12,309 nucleotides of DNA from Chloroflexota bacterium (GCA_023381895.1 JAMCTA010000170.1:1-12309), one strand, 5' to 3'; positions 1-7,945 are shown, counted from the stretch's first letter. Translations and numbers: made by a program. The notes: generated from the letters alone by a model not told the origin.

Positions 1-476
1 GCCCAGCCTGGCTCTTCTCCCGGACTTGGGTGATCCCCGCCTTCGTCCTGATGGATCTGTGGTCCTCGGGGGGCGGGATGCTCATCTGGCTGGCCGCCTT
101 GGGGGACGTTCCCCGAGCGCTCTACGAAGCCGCCGCGCTGGACGGCGCGGGGCCGGTAAGGCGGTTCATCCGTATCACCCTACCGATGATCTCGCCAGTG
201 ATCTTCTTCAACCTGGTTATGGCGACTATCCACTCCTTCGAAATCTTTAGTACCGCGTACGTCATGACGCAGGGAGGTCCTGGCAATGCCAGTCTGTTCT
301 ACGTTCTCTACCTGTTCGACAAGGCGTTCGTGGACTTCCGTTTCGGGTATGCCTCAGCCCTGGCGTGGGTGTTGTTCGTGATCGTGATGGGATTGACCGT
401 GCTGGTGTTCAAGAGTTCGGCGTTGTGGGTCTACTACGAAGGGGAACTCGTCTCGAAGCGAGGGCCGGCCACATGA
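1..476 (+). CDS. CUT1 sugar ABC transporter permease, MalF/UgpA-like (3' part)
   Basis: This is the C-terminal 157 residues of an inner-membrane permease that forms half of the channel of a carbohydrate importer. The reading frame is open to the left edge (first full codon at base 3), so the start lies outside the window. The EAA loop, which docks on the ATPase, is clear: YEAAALDGAG followed by RITLPMISPVIFF. After it comes the family's QGGPGNAS-type segment and a last hydrophobic helix. Permeases of this type are normally close to 290-310 residues, so roughly half is missing. The stop codon TGA (474-476) overlaps the ATG of the next permease in an ATGA arrangement, which implies translational coupling and one operon. 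The closest relative in the window is the permease at 3854, with the same YEAA-LDGAGA core. The substrate cannot be read from the sequence; a sugar or sugar derivative is inferred from the family. Confidence 0.93.
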   Translation, partial: PAWLFSRTWVIPAFVLMDLWSSGGGMLIWLAALGDVPRALYEAAALDGAGPVRRFIRITLPMISPVIFFNLVMATIHSFEIFSTAYVMTQGGPGNASLFYVLYLFDKAFVDFRFGYASALAWVLFVIVMGLTVLVFKSSALWVYYEGELVSKRGPAT

Positions 477-1366
477 AAGTGACGGCAGGCGCAACGGTTG
501 CGGTCTCCTCCAGCCGGACGCGATCGCTGGATCTCCGGCGATGGGTGAAGGCGGCCTGGCTCCTGGTCCTGTATGCTGCGCTCTTCGGCGGGGCCGTTCT
601 GATCCTCTGGCCGGTGCTGTGGACTGCGTCCATGGCGCTCAAGTCCCCCGCTCAGCTGAACGAGTGGCCACCGCGCCTTGTCTCCTGGCCCCTCCATCCC
701 GAGAACTTCTGGATTGCCTGGCAGGCAGCGCCTTTCACCCGCTATTTCCTCAACTCTCTCCTCGTCACGTGCCTTGCCGTGTTTGGGACGACCGTCTCCT
801 CTTTCGTGGTCGCCTATGGCTTCGCGCGTTTCAACGGCTACGGCCGGAATGTCCTGTTCCTCCTAGTGCTATCGACGATGATGATCCCGCCCCAGGTGAC
901 GATGATCCCGACGTTCATCCTGTTTCGGTATCTGCATTGGATCAACACGTTCTACCCGCTCGTTATGCCGGGATTCTTCGCCACCAGTGGCTTCAACGTC
1001 TTTCTGCTCCGGCAGTTCATTATGGGGTTGTCGCGAGAACTCGATGAGGCAGCCAGCATCGATGGGGCCAGCGCTGGACAGATCCTGACCGCGATCATCG
1101 TGCCGTTGTGCAGACCAGCCTTGACAACGGTAGCGCTGCTGTCATTCATATGGAACTGGACAAACTTCATGGGCCCCTTGATTTATCTGAACTCGTCCCG
1201 GCTGTGGACGCTGCCGCTCGGGTTGATGTTCTTCGACCGGCAGTTCGTCCCGGCGCCCAATCTGATGATCGCAGTGTCGCTCCTGATCACAGCGCCACTG
1301 GTCATCCTGTTCTTCCTGGGGCAGCGGGCGTTCGTGCGGGGGATCCACTTGACCGGCCTGGCATAA
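473..1366 (+). CDS. CUT1 sugar ABC transporter permease, MalG/UgpE-like
   Basis: This is the second membrane subunit of the importer whose first permease ends at 476. I chose the ATG at 473, which overlaps the upstream stop as ATGA and gives 297 residues, the usual size for MalG/UgpE-like permeases. The frame is open upstream to 365, but that extension would lie inside the first permease. Hydrophobic helices lie near residues 27-50, 91-116, 126-150, 160-180 and 216-235, with one at the C-terminus. The EAA loop is at about 190-211 (ELDEAASIDGAS, then IIVPLCRPAL). The protein ends in the family-typical GIHLTGLA. It aligns along its length with the permease at 4741, including the same total length, so the two are paralogues. 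The 47 bases after its stop face a convergent methyltransferase gene and hold only a weak 5-bp hairpin (1377-1392) without a T-run. No ATPase gene is next to it. Confidence 0.95.
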   Translation: MKVTAGATVAVSSSRTRSLDLRRWVKAAWLLVLYAALFGGAVLILWPVLWTASMALKSPAQLNEWPPRLVSWPLHPENFWIAWQAAPFTRYFLNSLLVTCLAVFGTTVSSFVVAYGFARFNGYGRNVLFLLVLSTMMIPPQVTMIPTFILFRYLHWINTFYPLVMPGFFATSGFNVFLLRQFIMGLSRELDEAASIDGASAGQILTAIIVPLCRPALTTVALLSFIWNWTNFMGPLIYLNSSRLWTLPLGLMFFDRQFVPAPNLMIAVSLLITAPLVILFFLGQRAFVRGIHLTGLA

Positions 1367-1413
1367 TATATATGCGGTGCGCTCCCCCGCACTGTCTCGG
1401 ATCGCTCTAGCTG

Positions 1414-2130
1414 CTACGGTTTCTCGGCGACGATGACCGTTTGGTAGCCAATCCAAGAGAGGATATTCGGCCCGAACCAGAAGTCGATCGGTCGGAGAAA
1501 CGTCGGATGGAAGGGGAGAAACCACTCGAAGCTAGCAGAAGGAGAGAAGCCGCTGTAGCGGAGAGGGCGGAGCCCCGCTTTCTTCAGGAGGCGAGCGAGG
1601 CCAGGTCGCGAGTAGAGACGGTCAGGATAGCCAACGAAATGTTCGCCACTACGTAGCCAGTGATACGTGTGGAGTAGGTGCAGCAGATTGGGAGTAGTGA
1701 CGATGACGCGTCCACCCGGACGGCAGACGCGGACGTGCTCCTGGACGATCTGCGGCGTCTTGTCGCCAAAGTGGTCGATGACAGACTCGGAGAGGACACA
1801 GTCGAAGCTGTCGGTAGCAAAGGGCAACCGGAGACCGTCACCCTGCACGAAAGCAGGCTGGACGCCGACCGCTGCGGCAAGTCCCTGGGCATAGCGCATC
1901 CCCTCTAGCGTAACGTCGATGCCGACGCCGTGTACTCCGCGGTCGCGCATCGCTAAGGAGATGATGCGTCCTGAGCCGCAGCCTATCTCGAGCATCGTGC
2001 AGCCTTGAGGAATCAGGGGAGCGAGACTACGCCAGATCGTCTTGGTGGAATGGAGCGCTAGCCGTTCGGTGTAAGAGGAGCGATAGTTGATGTGCCAGTC
2101 GATGCCGCCTGCTGCACGCTGACCGGACAC
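1414..2130 (-). CDS. Class I SAM-dependent methyltransferase
   Basis: This is a cytoplasmic methyltransferase of the Methyltransf_11/UbiE-like type, with substrate unknown. Counting from the GTG at 2130 (238 residues), the SAM-binding glycine-rich motif I, LEIGCGSGR, is at 47-55, the acidic end of beta-2 (GVGID) at about 68-72, and the GD motif at 97-98, followed by LRLPFATDSFDCVLSESV, which is typical of motif IV. CRPGGRVIVTTPN is the usual post-motif strand. The frame extends to a TTG at 2196, but I prefer GTG2130 because AGGAGAG (on the minus strand) ends six bases before it, while a possible -10 box (TATGAT, 2201-2196) would sit on the TTG. I found no good -35 for that box. The C-terminal third, rich in aromatic residues and Pro (FEWFLPFHPTF), probably forms the substrate pocket. 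It is convergent with the permease operon on its left and divergent from the binding-protein operon on its right, so it is probably a single-gene unit. Confidence 0.88.
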   Translation of the reverse strand: MSGQRAAGGIDWHINYRSSYTERLALHSTKTIWRSLAPLIPQGCTMLEIGCGSGRIISLAMRDRGVHGVGIDVTLEGMRYAQGLAAAVGVQPAFVQGDGLRLPFATDSFDCVLSESVIDHFGDKTPQIVQEHVRVCRPGGRVIVTTPNLLHLLHTYHWLRSGEHFVGYPDRLYSRPGLARLLKKAGLRPLRYSGFSPSASFEWFLPFHPTFLRPIDFWFGPNILSWIGYQTVIVAEKP

Positions 2131-2258
2131 CGTCGTCTCTCCTTTTCCTAGGCCTTGGGCTGCGGTCTCTGTCGTGGTCGCCCTGCAGCGTTCCAATCAT
2201 AGCTGCTCTCGTTTGGTAAAGCGATGGAGCCTAGCTCAGGTACTCAGGTAGGACGTCA

Positions 2259-2287
2259 TTGACTCGTTAAGAAAACTGCTCTATAAT
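2259..2287 (+). promoter_or_regulatory. Sigma70-type promoter of the importer operon
   Basis: A -35 box TTGACT (2259-2264, five of six consensus bases) and a perfect -10 box TATAAT (2282-2287) are separated by exactly 17 bases. Transcription would start near 2294, giving a leader of about 100 bases before the GTG at 2395. A small inverted repeat, ATGC-CGTT-GCAT (2298-2309), lies at the expected position of an operator just downstream of the start, but it is short and may be chance. The next intact genes downstream in the same orientation are the binding protein and two permeases. Confidence 0.75.
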
Positions 2288-2394
2288 CGGCTGCGAAATG
2301 CCGTTGCATAGCTGCGCGGCGTTGAGCACCGCCCGCTTCCTGGCACTGTCGAGAGTATCGTTTCGGGGCTCTGTATTGTTAAGGAGTGTTACCC

Positions 2395-3843
2395 GTGCAG
2401 ACCGCTTTGACCCGTCGCGCTCTTCTCAGGCTCACTGGTGTACTTGGAGCCACGGTGGTAGGAGGTGTTGCTCTTTCTTCCTGCGGCGCTTCCGCGGCAG
2501 CCACGGCGAGCACTACGAGCGTAGCCTCCAGCTCTGCGGTGCCAAACACTGCCAGCACCACGAGCACTGCTGCCTCGACGTCCTCCGTCAGTGCGACTCA
2601 AGGCGCGGTGAAGAAAGCAAGCCTTGAGCTGGAGTTCTGGAATCCCGCCACGGACAAGTTGGGTAAGAAGATCATCGCTCAACTTGTAGCTGAGTTCAAT
2701 AAGCAGAGCAACACTTTCCAGACCAAGGACGTCGTCATCTCCAGTGCCAATCACTATACGAAGTACGTCACTGCTATGGCATCGGGACAGCCTCCCGACG
2801 CCATCATGACCTATGACTACTTCCCGATGCCCACGTGGGCATCGCAGGGCTTCATTATTCCCCTGGATTCCTACGCTGCCCAGCAGGACATCAAAGAATC
2901 CGACTATTTCCCCATTGCTTGGGAGATGATCCACTTTCACGGCCACCTGTGGGGATTCCTTCAAGAGTTTGACTTCAATATCCTCGCCTATAATAAGGAT
3001 CTCTTTCAGGCTGCAGGACTGGATCCGACCAAGCCACCCAAGACCATTCCAGAGATGGACGCCTATGCTCAGAAGCTGATCAAGAAGAAGAGCGACGGAT
3101 CACTGGCGGAGATCCCATTTGCCCCCTGGGTTACAGGTAGTCCCTTTACATGGGCTGCTATCTGGGGAGGGGGTTTCTACGACGTCACCAAGGGAGAGTT
3201 CACGATCGTGACCGATCCTAATATCTCGCTTCTCGAATGGTATATCAAGTACTCCGACCTGCTTGGTGGCCCGGATAAGGTGACCGCATTCACGAAGCTC
3301 TTCACCGGGAACCAGACTCCATTCTACGCTAACCAGATGGCGATGGAGGCGATGGGTGAGTATACCCCGATCACTATTCCTGAGGCAGCACCTCATCTAA
3401 ACTATGCCGTCGCCTTTCCGCCAACGGCACCAGGAGTTCCCTATGGTACCGCTCACACTGGAGGCGGCAACGTGTTCGTCATCCCCAAGGGGGTGAAGCA
3501 CGAGGAGCAATCGGTGGTCTTTATCAAGTGGATGGGTGGTCCGGAGGCGGTGTTGCAATGGAACGTAGAAGAGAATAACAATCCACCGGTAAAATCTGTT
3601 GCGCTTTCCCCCGCTTTTGCGAAGAAGGTGCCGTTGATGGTCAAGTGGATCGATCTACTCAAGCTGAATCTTTTGACCCCGCCGGTGATCTCGCCCATCA
3701 TCAACTACTTCTCAGACCAGCTCACGTTTGCGACACAACAGGTGATCTATCACAAGGCGACACCCAAGGAGGCTCTAACGCAGCTCAATCAGAAAGCGCA
3801 AGTACAACTCAAGCAGTTCAAGACCTCCCACCCGAACTGGTAG
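2395..3843 (+). CDS. CUT1 ABC transporter substrate-binding lipoprotein
   Basis: This is the extracytoplasmic sugar-binding protein of the importer completed by the two permeases behind it. I chose the GTG at 2395 (482 residues) because AAGGAG (2381-2386) ends eight bases before it; the earlier in-frame GTG at 2386 overlaps that ribosome site. The N-terminus has a twin arginine (TRRALL, residues 6-11), a hydrophobic stretch, and a lipobox ending LSSC with Cys30 as the likely lipidated residue. Residues 31-74 are a Ser/Thr/Ala-rich linker. The SBP_bac_1-type domain follows (LELEFWNPATDKLG, then PPDAIMTYDY at the first lobe, WGFLQEFDFNILAYNKDLF at the hinge-lobe segment, and GGGNVFVIPKGVKHEE near the end of the ligand fold). 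Its length is normal once the linker is allowed for. It is followed after ten bases by the first permease. Base composition is clearly lower in GC than in the genes at both ends of the window. The ligand is unknown. Confidence 0.95.
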   Translation: MQTALTRRALLRLTGVLGATVVGGVALSSCGASAAATASTTSVASSSAVPNTASTTSTAASTSSVSATQGAVKKASLELEFWNPATDKLGKKIIAQLVAEFNKQSNTFQTKDVVISSANHYTKYVTAMASGQPPDAIMTYDYFPMPTWASQGFIIPLDSYAAQQDIKESDYFPIAWEMIHFHGHLWGFLQEFDFNILAYNKDLFQAAGLDPTKPPKTIPEMDAYAQKLIKKKSDGSLAEIPFAPWVTGSPFTWAAIWGGGFYDVTKGEFTIVTDPNISLLEWYIKYSDLLGGPDKVTAFTKLFTGNQTPFYANQMAMEAMGEYTPITIPEAAPHLNYAVAFPPTAPGVPYGTAHTGGGNVFVIPKGVKHEEQSVVFIKWMGGPEAVLQWNVEENNNPPVKSVALSPAFAKKVPLMVKWIDLLKLNLLTPPVISPIINYFSDQLTFATQQVIYHKATPKEALTQLNQKAQVQLKQFKTSHPNW

Positions 3844-3853
3844 ATAGCTCGGT

Positions 3854-4732
3854 ATGACTAAGCGGCAGCGTCGTGAGCTTTTCATAGGACTCGCCTTCGT
3901 TTCGCCGTGGGTCATCGGCTTTCTCTGGTTTACGGCTTATCCTGTCTTCGCCTCGATCTTCTATAGCTTTACGTCCTTTCATCTTGTTGAGAATCCCGTA
4001 TGGATCGGGTTCAACAATTACGAGACCTTGTTCCGTCAGGATGAGCTTTTTTGGACATCGCTCAAGAATACAGCCTACTACACAGTTACGAGCGTGCCAC
4101 TCGATCTTATCGTGGCACTGTTCTTCGCTATCCTCCTCAACATCAGAATTTGGGGCAGGAGTATCTTCCGCACCGCCTTCTATCTACCAACGGTGGTACC
4201 GACCGTAGCTTCGGCGATTCTCTGGATTATGCTGTTCAATACCGATGGCGGCATCATTAATGAGGCGTTGAAGCTCGTACACATCCCTTCGATTCCCTGG
4301 CTGAGCAGCCCCACTTGGGCGATGCCCGCACTGATTCTGCTCAGCGTGTGGGGCATCGGAGCCGCCGTGATCATTTTTCTTGCTGGCTTACAGGATGTGC
4401 CGGCGGTACTCTATGAGGCGGCACATCTCGATGGAGCGGGAGCGCTCCAGTGTGCTTGGCACGTCACGCTGCCGATGGTATCGCCGGTTATCCTCTTCAA
4501 TTTCGTCCTAGGCCTCATTGGCGGCGTCCAGGTCTTTACCGCACCCTTCATCATGACCGGTGGCGGTCCTCTCAACGCGACACTGATGTACTCGATTCAG
4601 TTGTTCAACAATGCCTTCGTGTACTACCGGATGGGCTATGCCTCGGCGATGGCATGGATACTATTTGCCATTATCTTTATCCTCTCCTTGGCATCCATCA
4701 GGATGTCCCGTCGCTATGTGCATTATGAGTGA
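3854..4732 (+). CDS. CUT1 sugar ABC transporter permease, MalF/UgpA-like
   Basis: This is the first inner-membrane channel subunit of the importer, 292 residues. It starts at the ATG ten bases after the binding-protein stop; no strong ribosome site is visible, so coupling to the upstream gene is likely. The N-terminal basic stretch (MTKRQRRE) leads into helix one. Hydrophobic segments lie near 10-40, 76-96, 105-128, 157-178, 209-229 and 262-284, which fits six helices. The EAA loop is at 188-207 (YEAAHLDGAGA and then VTLPMVSP), and a GGGPLNAT segment follows, as in other MalF-like permeases. It aligns with the partial permease at the left edge of the window. The stop is at 4730-4732 and the next start follows eight bases later. 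As with the other systems here, the ATPase is not encoded in the operon. Confidence 0.95.
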   Translation: MTKRQRRELFIGLAFVSPWVIGFLWFTAYPVFASIFYSFTSFHLVENPVWIGFNNYETLFRQDELFWTSLKNTAYYTVTSVPLDLIVALFFAILLNIRIWGRSIFRTAFYLPTVVPTVASAILWIMLFNTDGGIINEALKLVHIPSIPWLSSPTWAMPALILLSVWGIGAAVIIFLAGLQDVPAVLYEAAHLDGAGALQCAWHVTLPMVSPVILFNFVLGLIGGVQVFTAPFIMTGGGPLNATLMYSIQLFNNAFVYYRMGYASAMAWILFAIIFILSLASIRMSRRYVHYE

Positions 4733-4740
4733 GGTGAGTT

Positions 4741-5634
4741 ATGGTAGGGACAGTTGATCGAGTCCTCACCGGCGTGCAACCGTCCGCTCATCAGCGCGTG
4801 CAGACGTATATTCTCCGCTCCATTGGCAAGATTGTCGTCTTCATCATCGTACTCGTGATGTCTGTCGGATTCGTCTTTCCACTATTCTGGATGATCTCCA
4901 CGTCGCTGAAGCCAGAAAGTGCGGTATTTGCCGCTCCGCCGATCTGGTGGCCAGGCAAGCCGTTATGGTCAAACTATCCTCTCTCCTTTACGTTCTTCCC
5001 TTTTCTACTTTACCTGAGGAATACGATGATCATTACGGTGCCGTCCGTAGCTGGCACACTGGTGAGCTCGGTGCTAGTGGCCTACGGCTTCTCACGTGTT
5101 CGCTGGCCCGGGCGTGATGCCCTTTTCATCTTAGTTCTTGCCACCTTGATGATTCCAAACTACGTCACACTCATCCCTGTTTATATCCTGTTCGCGAAGA
5201 TGCATTGGATAGGTACATTCTTGCCATTAATTGTGCCGAACTTATTTGGATCCGCGTTTTTCATCTTCTTGTTACGACAGTTTTTCCTTCGACAGCCGCA
5301 AGATCTCGTCGATGCGGCAATCGTGGATGGCGCTAGCCATCTGGGTGTTTTGTGGCGGATCATTCTTCCGCTTTCCAAGCCGGCGCTGGCAGTCGTCGTG
5401 CTCTTCCAGTTTCAGAATAACTGGACAGACTTCTTTGGGCCGCTCATCTTCTTGGATAGGCCTAGTACCTACACGCTGTCGATCGGGTTGTATAGCTTTC
5501 AGAGTCAACACCTGACAGAATGGGCGCCACTCATGGCAGCCAGCTTTATCGTGGTTGCCCCAATGGTGTTGCTCTTCTTCTTCACTCAGCGCACCTTCAT
5601 TGAAGGAATTACTTTTACAGGATTGAGAGCTTGA
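4741..5634 (+). CDS. CUT1 sugar ABC transporter permease, MalG/UgpE-like
   Basis: This is the second channel subunit, 297 residues, and the last intact gene of the operon. The ATG at 4741 has GAGGT (4731-4735) five bases upstream; that ribosome site lies on the stop of the previous permease. The MalG-like layout is complete: a long N-terminal helix near 31-54 followed by STSLKPES, an LRNTMIIT segment near 92-99, AYGFSRV, MIPNYVTLIPVYIL, and the EAA loop at about 189-210 (LVDAAIVDGASH, then IILPLSKPAL). The C-terminus GITFTGLRA matches the GIHLTGLA ending of the permease at 473. Several stretches use AT-rich codons (for example 5221-5280). After the stop there are 87 bases with only a short ACCTG/CAGGT hairpin (5662-5674) before a convergent gene remnant, so no convincing terminator was seen. 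Confidence 0.95.
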   Translation: MVGTVDRVLTGVQPSAHQRVQTYILRSIGKIVVFIIVLVMSVGFVFPLFWMISTSLKPESAVFAAPPIWWPGKPLWSNYPLSFTFFPFLLYLRNTMIITVPSVAGTLVSSVLVAYGFSRVRWPGRDALFILVLATLMIPNYVTLIPVYILFAKMHWIGTFLPLIVPNLFGSAFFIFLLRQFFLRQPQDLVDAAIVDGASHLGVLWRIILPLSKPALAVVVLFQFQNNWTDFFGPLIFLDRPSTYTLSIGLYSFQSQHLTEWAPLMAASFIVVAPMVLLFFFTQRTFIEGITFTGLRA

Positions 5635-5721
5635 ATAGCGAGGTACCCGGCGACCGGATGGACCTGGAGCAGGTGAGTTGAGCCCATGCGCTTTCTCCGC
5701 AGCCGGGAGGACTGGCAGCGG

Positions 5722-5898
5722 TCAGGCGAGCAGTGCGGCGCGCTCGCGAGTGATCTGCCACAGGAGTGGCTGGCCGTGTAGATACCGGCGCAGCTCTTCG
5801 ACGGCCACCCGCCCCATGCGCCGGCACTCGGCGTCGCGTGAGCCGGCAATGTGTGGCGTGAGCACCACATTCTCCAGCGTGTAGAGTGGTGAGCCGGG
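5722..5898 (-). pseudogene. C-terminal remnant of a D-2-hydroxyacid dehydrogenase
   Basis: Reading the minus strand back from the stop at 5722-5724 gives 58 codons that resemble the end of a phosphoglycerate-dehydrogenase-like D-2-hydroxyacid dehydrogenase. PGSPLYTLENVVLTPHIAGS contains the conserved catalytic-histidine segment TPHIAGS, and an amphipathic tail (RVAVEELRRYLHGQP) follows, as in these enzymes. Upstream of PGSPLY the resemblance ends within a few codons. The frame then runs through unrelated codons to an in-frame TGA (5938-5940) with no usable start, and no N-terminal NAD-binding part is found between there and the next gene. About four fifths of a normal 310-330 residue enzyme is missing. 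I therefore call it a truncated relic. It lies convergent to the importer operon. The two overlapping longer frames on this strand are shadows. The intact enzyme would have reduced a 2-keto acid or oxidised a 2-hydroxy acid using NAD(P). Confidence 0.8.
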
Positions 5899-5927
5899 TG
5901 GAGGGCTTCGCCCTTTGCAACACCACC
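5897..5927. repeat. Hairpin element at the pseudogene break point
   Basis: AGGGC (5902-5906) and GCCCT (5910-5914) pair around a three-base loop, and GGTGG (5897-5901) can pair with CCACC (5923-5927), leaving TTGCAA-containing bases bulged on one side. It sits exactly where similarity to the dehydrogenase stops. On the minus strand it reads GTTGCA, hairpin, TCCACCCG, an order also seen at 11106-11147. It may be a degenerate mobile or REP-like repeat; chance similarity is not excluded. The remaining bases up to 6049 hold a 6-bp hairpin (AGGCAG/CTGCCT, 5951-5970) and an AT-rich patch near 6011-6024, with no clear promoter. Confidence 0.4.
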
Positions 5928-6049
5928 GTGGAAAGACTCAGCACTCGAAGAGGCAGCGCGAAGACTGCCTAGAACCTGCTACTGTCTCACCCAGTATAGG
6001 CGTTGCTCATTTATAGATATAGAAGAGTGGCAGCCAGAGGAGTACGGGG

Positions 6050-6898
6050 ATGATTGCTGGAAGAGGTTGGGCGTCACGCGATTGGGCAGCGAGCTGGCGT
6101 GAGGTCGTGACGTCGCGGAGGATGGCCATCGAAGGACTCGGGCAGGCGAGTGGTCGAGGCGCCGAATACTGGGACCGCCGGGCGGCGCAGTTTCGCCGGA
6201 TGAGCGAACAGCACGACCCGTCTGCTGACCGGCTTGTGCAGCTTCTCACAGCTGCCGTAGGAAATGGAGGAACTTTCCTCGACGTCGGCGCTGGAGCTGG
6301 CCGCTACACGATCCCGCTTGCTGCAGTAGCGAGCAGCGTGACCGCAGTAGAGCCCTCAGCAGCCATGCGTGAGCATCTGGATGATCGTGTGCGTCTGGCA
6401 GGTCTCCGGAACGTACACGTTGTGCCGGCAGCGTGGGAGGAGGCGACGGTTGAGCCTCACGATGTGGTGCTGGCTGCGCACGTGCTCTATCCCATCGAGG
6501 ACATAGTGCCATTCGTCGAGAAGATCGTAGCCCACGCCCGCCGGCGTTGGTTTCTCGCGATCCGTGTCGAGCCGATGGGCGGAGAGCTCGCTCCTCTCTG
6601 GGAGGAGGTCTGGAGCACCCCGTACCCAGCTGAGCCGGTGTTCCTCGATCTCTACAACCTCCTCTTCAGCCGCGGCTTACGGCCACATGCAGAGCTCAAA
6701 CCCTTTACAGGGGCCAGGACTGTCACCTTTGAAGATGCCATGGCACAGGCCAAGAGCCGGCTCTTCCTCGCCGAGGATGATACACGGTACGATGAGCGCA
6801 TCCGTTCCTTTCTCACGGCGCACATGCAGGGCGATGGTGAGCAGTGGCGCTGGCCCTGGCGTGCGCTCGAAGCAGTGGTGTACGGAGACGTCGCTTGA
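6050..6898 (+). CDS. Class I SAM-dependent methyltransferase
   Basis: This is a 282-residue cytoplasmic methyltransferase of unknown substrate, not closely related to the one at 1414. The ATG at 6050 is well supported by AGAGGAG (6036-6042) seven bases upstream. Motif I is FLDVGAGAGR (76-85); the acidic residue of motif II is Glu101 in VTAVEPSAAM. The motif IV region is DVVLAAHVLYPIEDI (138-152), where His144 and Tyr147 replace the more usual acidic/aromatic pattern. About 55 residues precede the SAM domain, with a GAEYWDRRAAQF segment often seen before motif I in this family. The C-terminal part is rich in Trp and acidic residues (ending with GEQWRWPWRAL). It is followed after 81 bases by argC on the same strand, which might share the transcript, though no functional link is known. 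Upstream lies the pseudogene and hairpin region. Confidence 0.9.
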   Translation: MIAGRGWASRDWAASWREVVTSRRMAIEGLGQASGRGAEYWDRRAAQFRRMSEQHDPSADRLVQLLTAAVGNGGTFLDVGAGAGRYTIPLAAVASSVTAVEPSAAMREHLDDRVRLAGLRNVHVVPAAWEEATVEPHDVVLAAHVLYPIEDIVPFVEKIVAHARRRWFLAIRVEPMGGELAPLWEEVWSTPYPAEPVFLDLYNLLFSRGLRPHAELKPFTGARTVTFEDAMAQAKSRLFLAEDDTRYDERIRSFLTAHMQGDGEQWRWPWRALEAVVYGDVA

Positions 6899-6979
6899 GC
6901 AGCGGTTGCGTAGGCGCCTGAGGCAGCGTTAGCCTTGGAGCAGCACGCCTAGAGAAGATGTGGAGGAGGAACGAGCGCG

Positions 6980-7945
6980 GTGAGCAGACCAGCGATCTTC
7001 ATCGATGGTGAGTCTGGAACAACCGGTCTCCAGATTCGTGCTCGTCTCCGCGGCCGGATTGACATCGAGCTCGTGAGCATCGATCCAGAACGGCGCAAGG
7101 ACGCGGGAGAGCGGAAACGGCTGCTGAATGCGGTTGACGTGGCGATTCTCTGCCTCCCGGACAGTGCGGCACGGGAGGCGGTGGCGCTCGTGGAGAACCC
7201 TGCCGTGCGTATCCTCGATGCGAGCAGCGCCCATCGTGTCCATCCCGGCTGGACCTACGGGTTTCCAGAGCTCTTGCCCGACCAGGCTGAGCAGATTGCG
7301 CACGCGCAGCGCGTTGCCAATCCCGGCTGCTATCCCACTGGTGCTGTGGCTTTGCTCCGGCCACTGGTTGATGCTGCTCTGCTCGCGCCAGATTTTCCCA
7401 TCACCGTTCACGCCATCGAGGGGTACAGCGGCGGGGGACGGCAGCTCATCGCTGCCTTCGAGGGTACGGGGCCACAGCGTGCGGAAGAGCACTATCGCCT
7501 GTACGGTCTCGATCTCGGGCACAAGCACGTGCCCGAGATGCAGCAGCACGGCGGCCTCTCCCGGCGGCCTCTCTTTACACCTTCGGTGGGGAGATACCGT
7601 CAAGGTGAGCTGGTGACGATTCCCCTCCAGTTGTGGGCTCTCCCACGTAAAGTGACGGGCAGCGACCTGCACACTGCGCTTGCAGAGCGCTTTGCCGGCC
7701 AGCGCTTCGTGCGCGTGCTGCCCCTCGAGCCTCCGCCGGCGACGCATCTCGAGCCGGAAGCTCTCAATGGCACGAACGAGATGGAGCTGTTTGTGTTCGA
7801 GAATCGGGCTGAGGAGCAAGTGCTCCTTGTCGCCCGGCTGGACAACCTGGGCAAGGGCGCCTCGGGGGCAGCAGTCCAGAATCTCGACATCATGCTCGGC
7901 CTGTCTGGAGACTACACCTACGCACTCGAGGAGAACACCCTGTAG
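6980..7945 (+). CDS. argC: N-acetyl-gamma-glutamyl-phosphate reductase, short (type 2) form
   Basis: The enzyme reduces N-acetyl-glutamyl-5-phosphate with NADPH to the semialdehyde, the third step of arginine synthesis, in the cytoplasm. The GTG start at 6980 has AGGAGGA (6964-6970) nine bases upstream, giving 321 residues; the ATG at 6958 is out of frame. The nucleotide-binding loop is [12 protein letters not shown] (8-19). The catalytic cysteine is Cys117 in ANPGCYPTG, followed by [10 protein letters not shown] (144-153) and the substrate-loop [20 protein letters not shown] near the C-terminus matches the end of the family. These motif forms fit the shorter 'other' ArgC class rather than the E. 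coli class. Usually argC sits with argJ, argB or argD; here it stands between a methyltransferase and a sulfatase. It could be the cell's housekeeping argC, a second copy, or a relative acting on another acyl phosphate. A long minus-strand frame over this gene (6929-8122) is a shadow. Confidence 0.92.
   Translation: MSRPAIFIDGESGTTGLQIRARLRGRIDIELVSIDPERRKDAGERKRLLNAVDVAILCLPDSAAREAVALVENPAVRILDASSAHRVHPGWTYGFPELLPDQAEQIAHAQRVANPGCYPTGAVALLRPLVDAALLAPDFPITVHAIEGYSGGGRQLIAAFEGTGPQRAEEHYRLYGLDLGHKHVPEMQQHGGLSRRPLFTPSVGRYRQGELVTIPLQLWALPRKVTGSDLHTALAERFAGQRFVRVLPLEPPPATHLEPEALNGTNEMELFVFENRAEEQVLLVARLDNLGKGASGAAVQNLDIMLGLSGDYTYALEENTL

Noticed and set aside
1377..1392. GTGCG/CGCAC hairpin between the converging permease and methyltransferase genes as a terminator
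   Set aside because: The stem is only 5 bp and no T-run follows on either strand.
2131..2196. TTG start at 2196 for the first methyltransferase, adding 22 residues
   Set aside because: The GTG at 2130 has a good ribosome site (AGGAGAG, six bases away), whereas the TTG has none and overlaps a possible -10 box.
5586..5944. Two minus-strand frames of 94 and 109 codons after the importer operon
   Set aside because: Both are out of frame with the dehydrogenase remnant, and their Arg/Ser/Pro-rich translations look like shadow frames.
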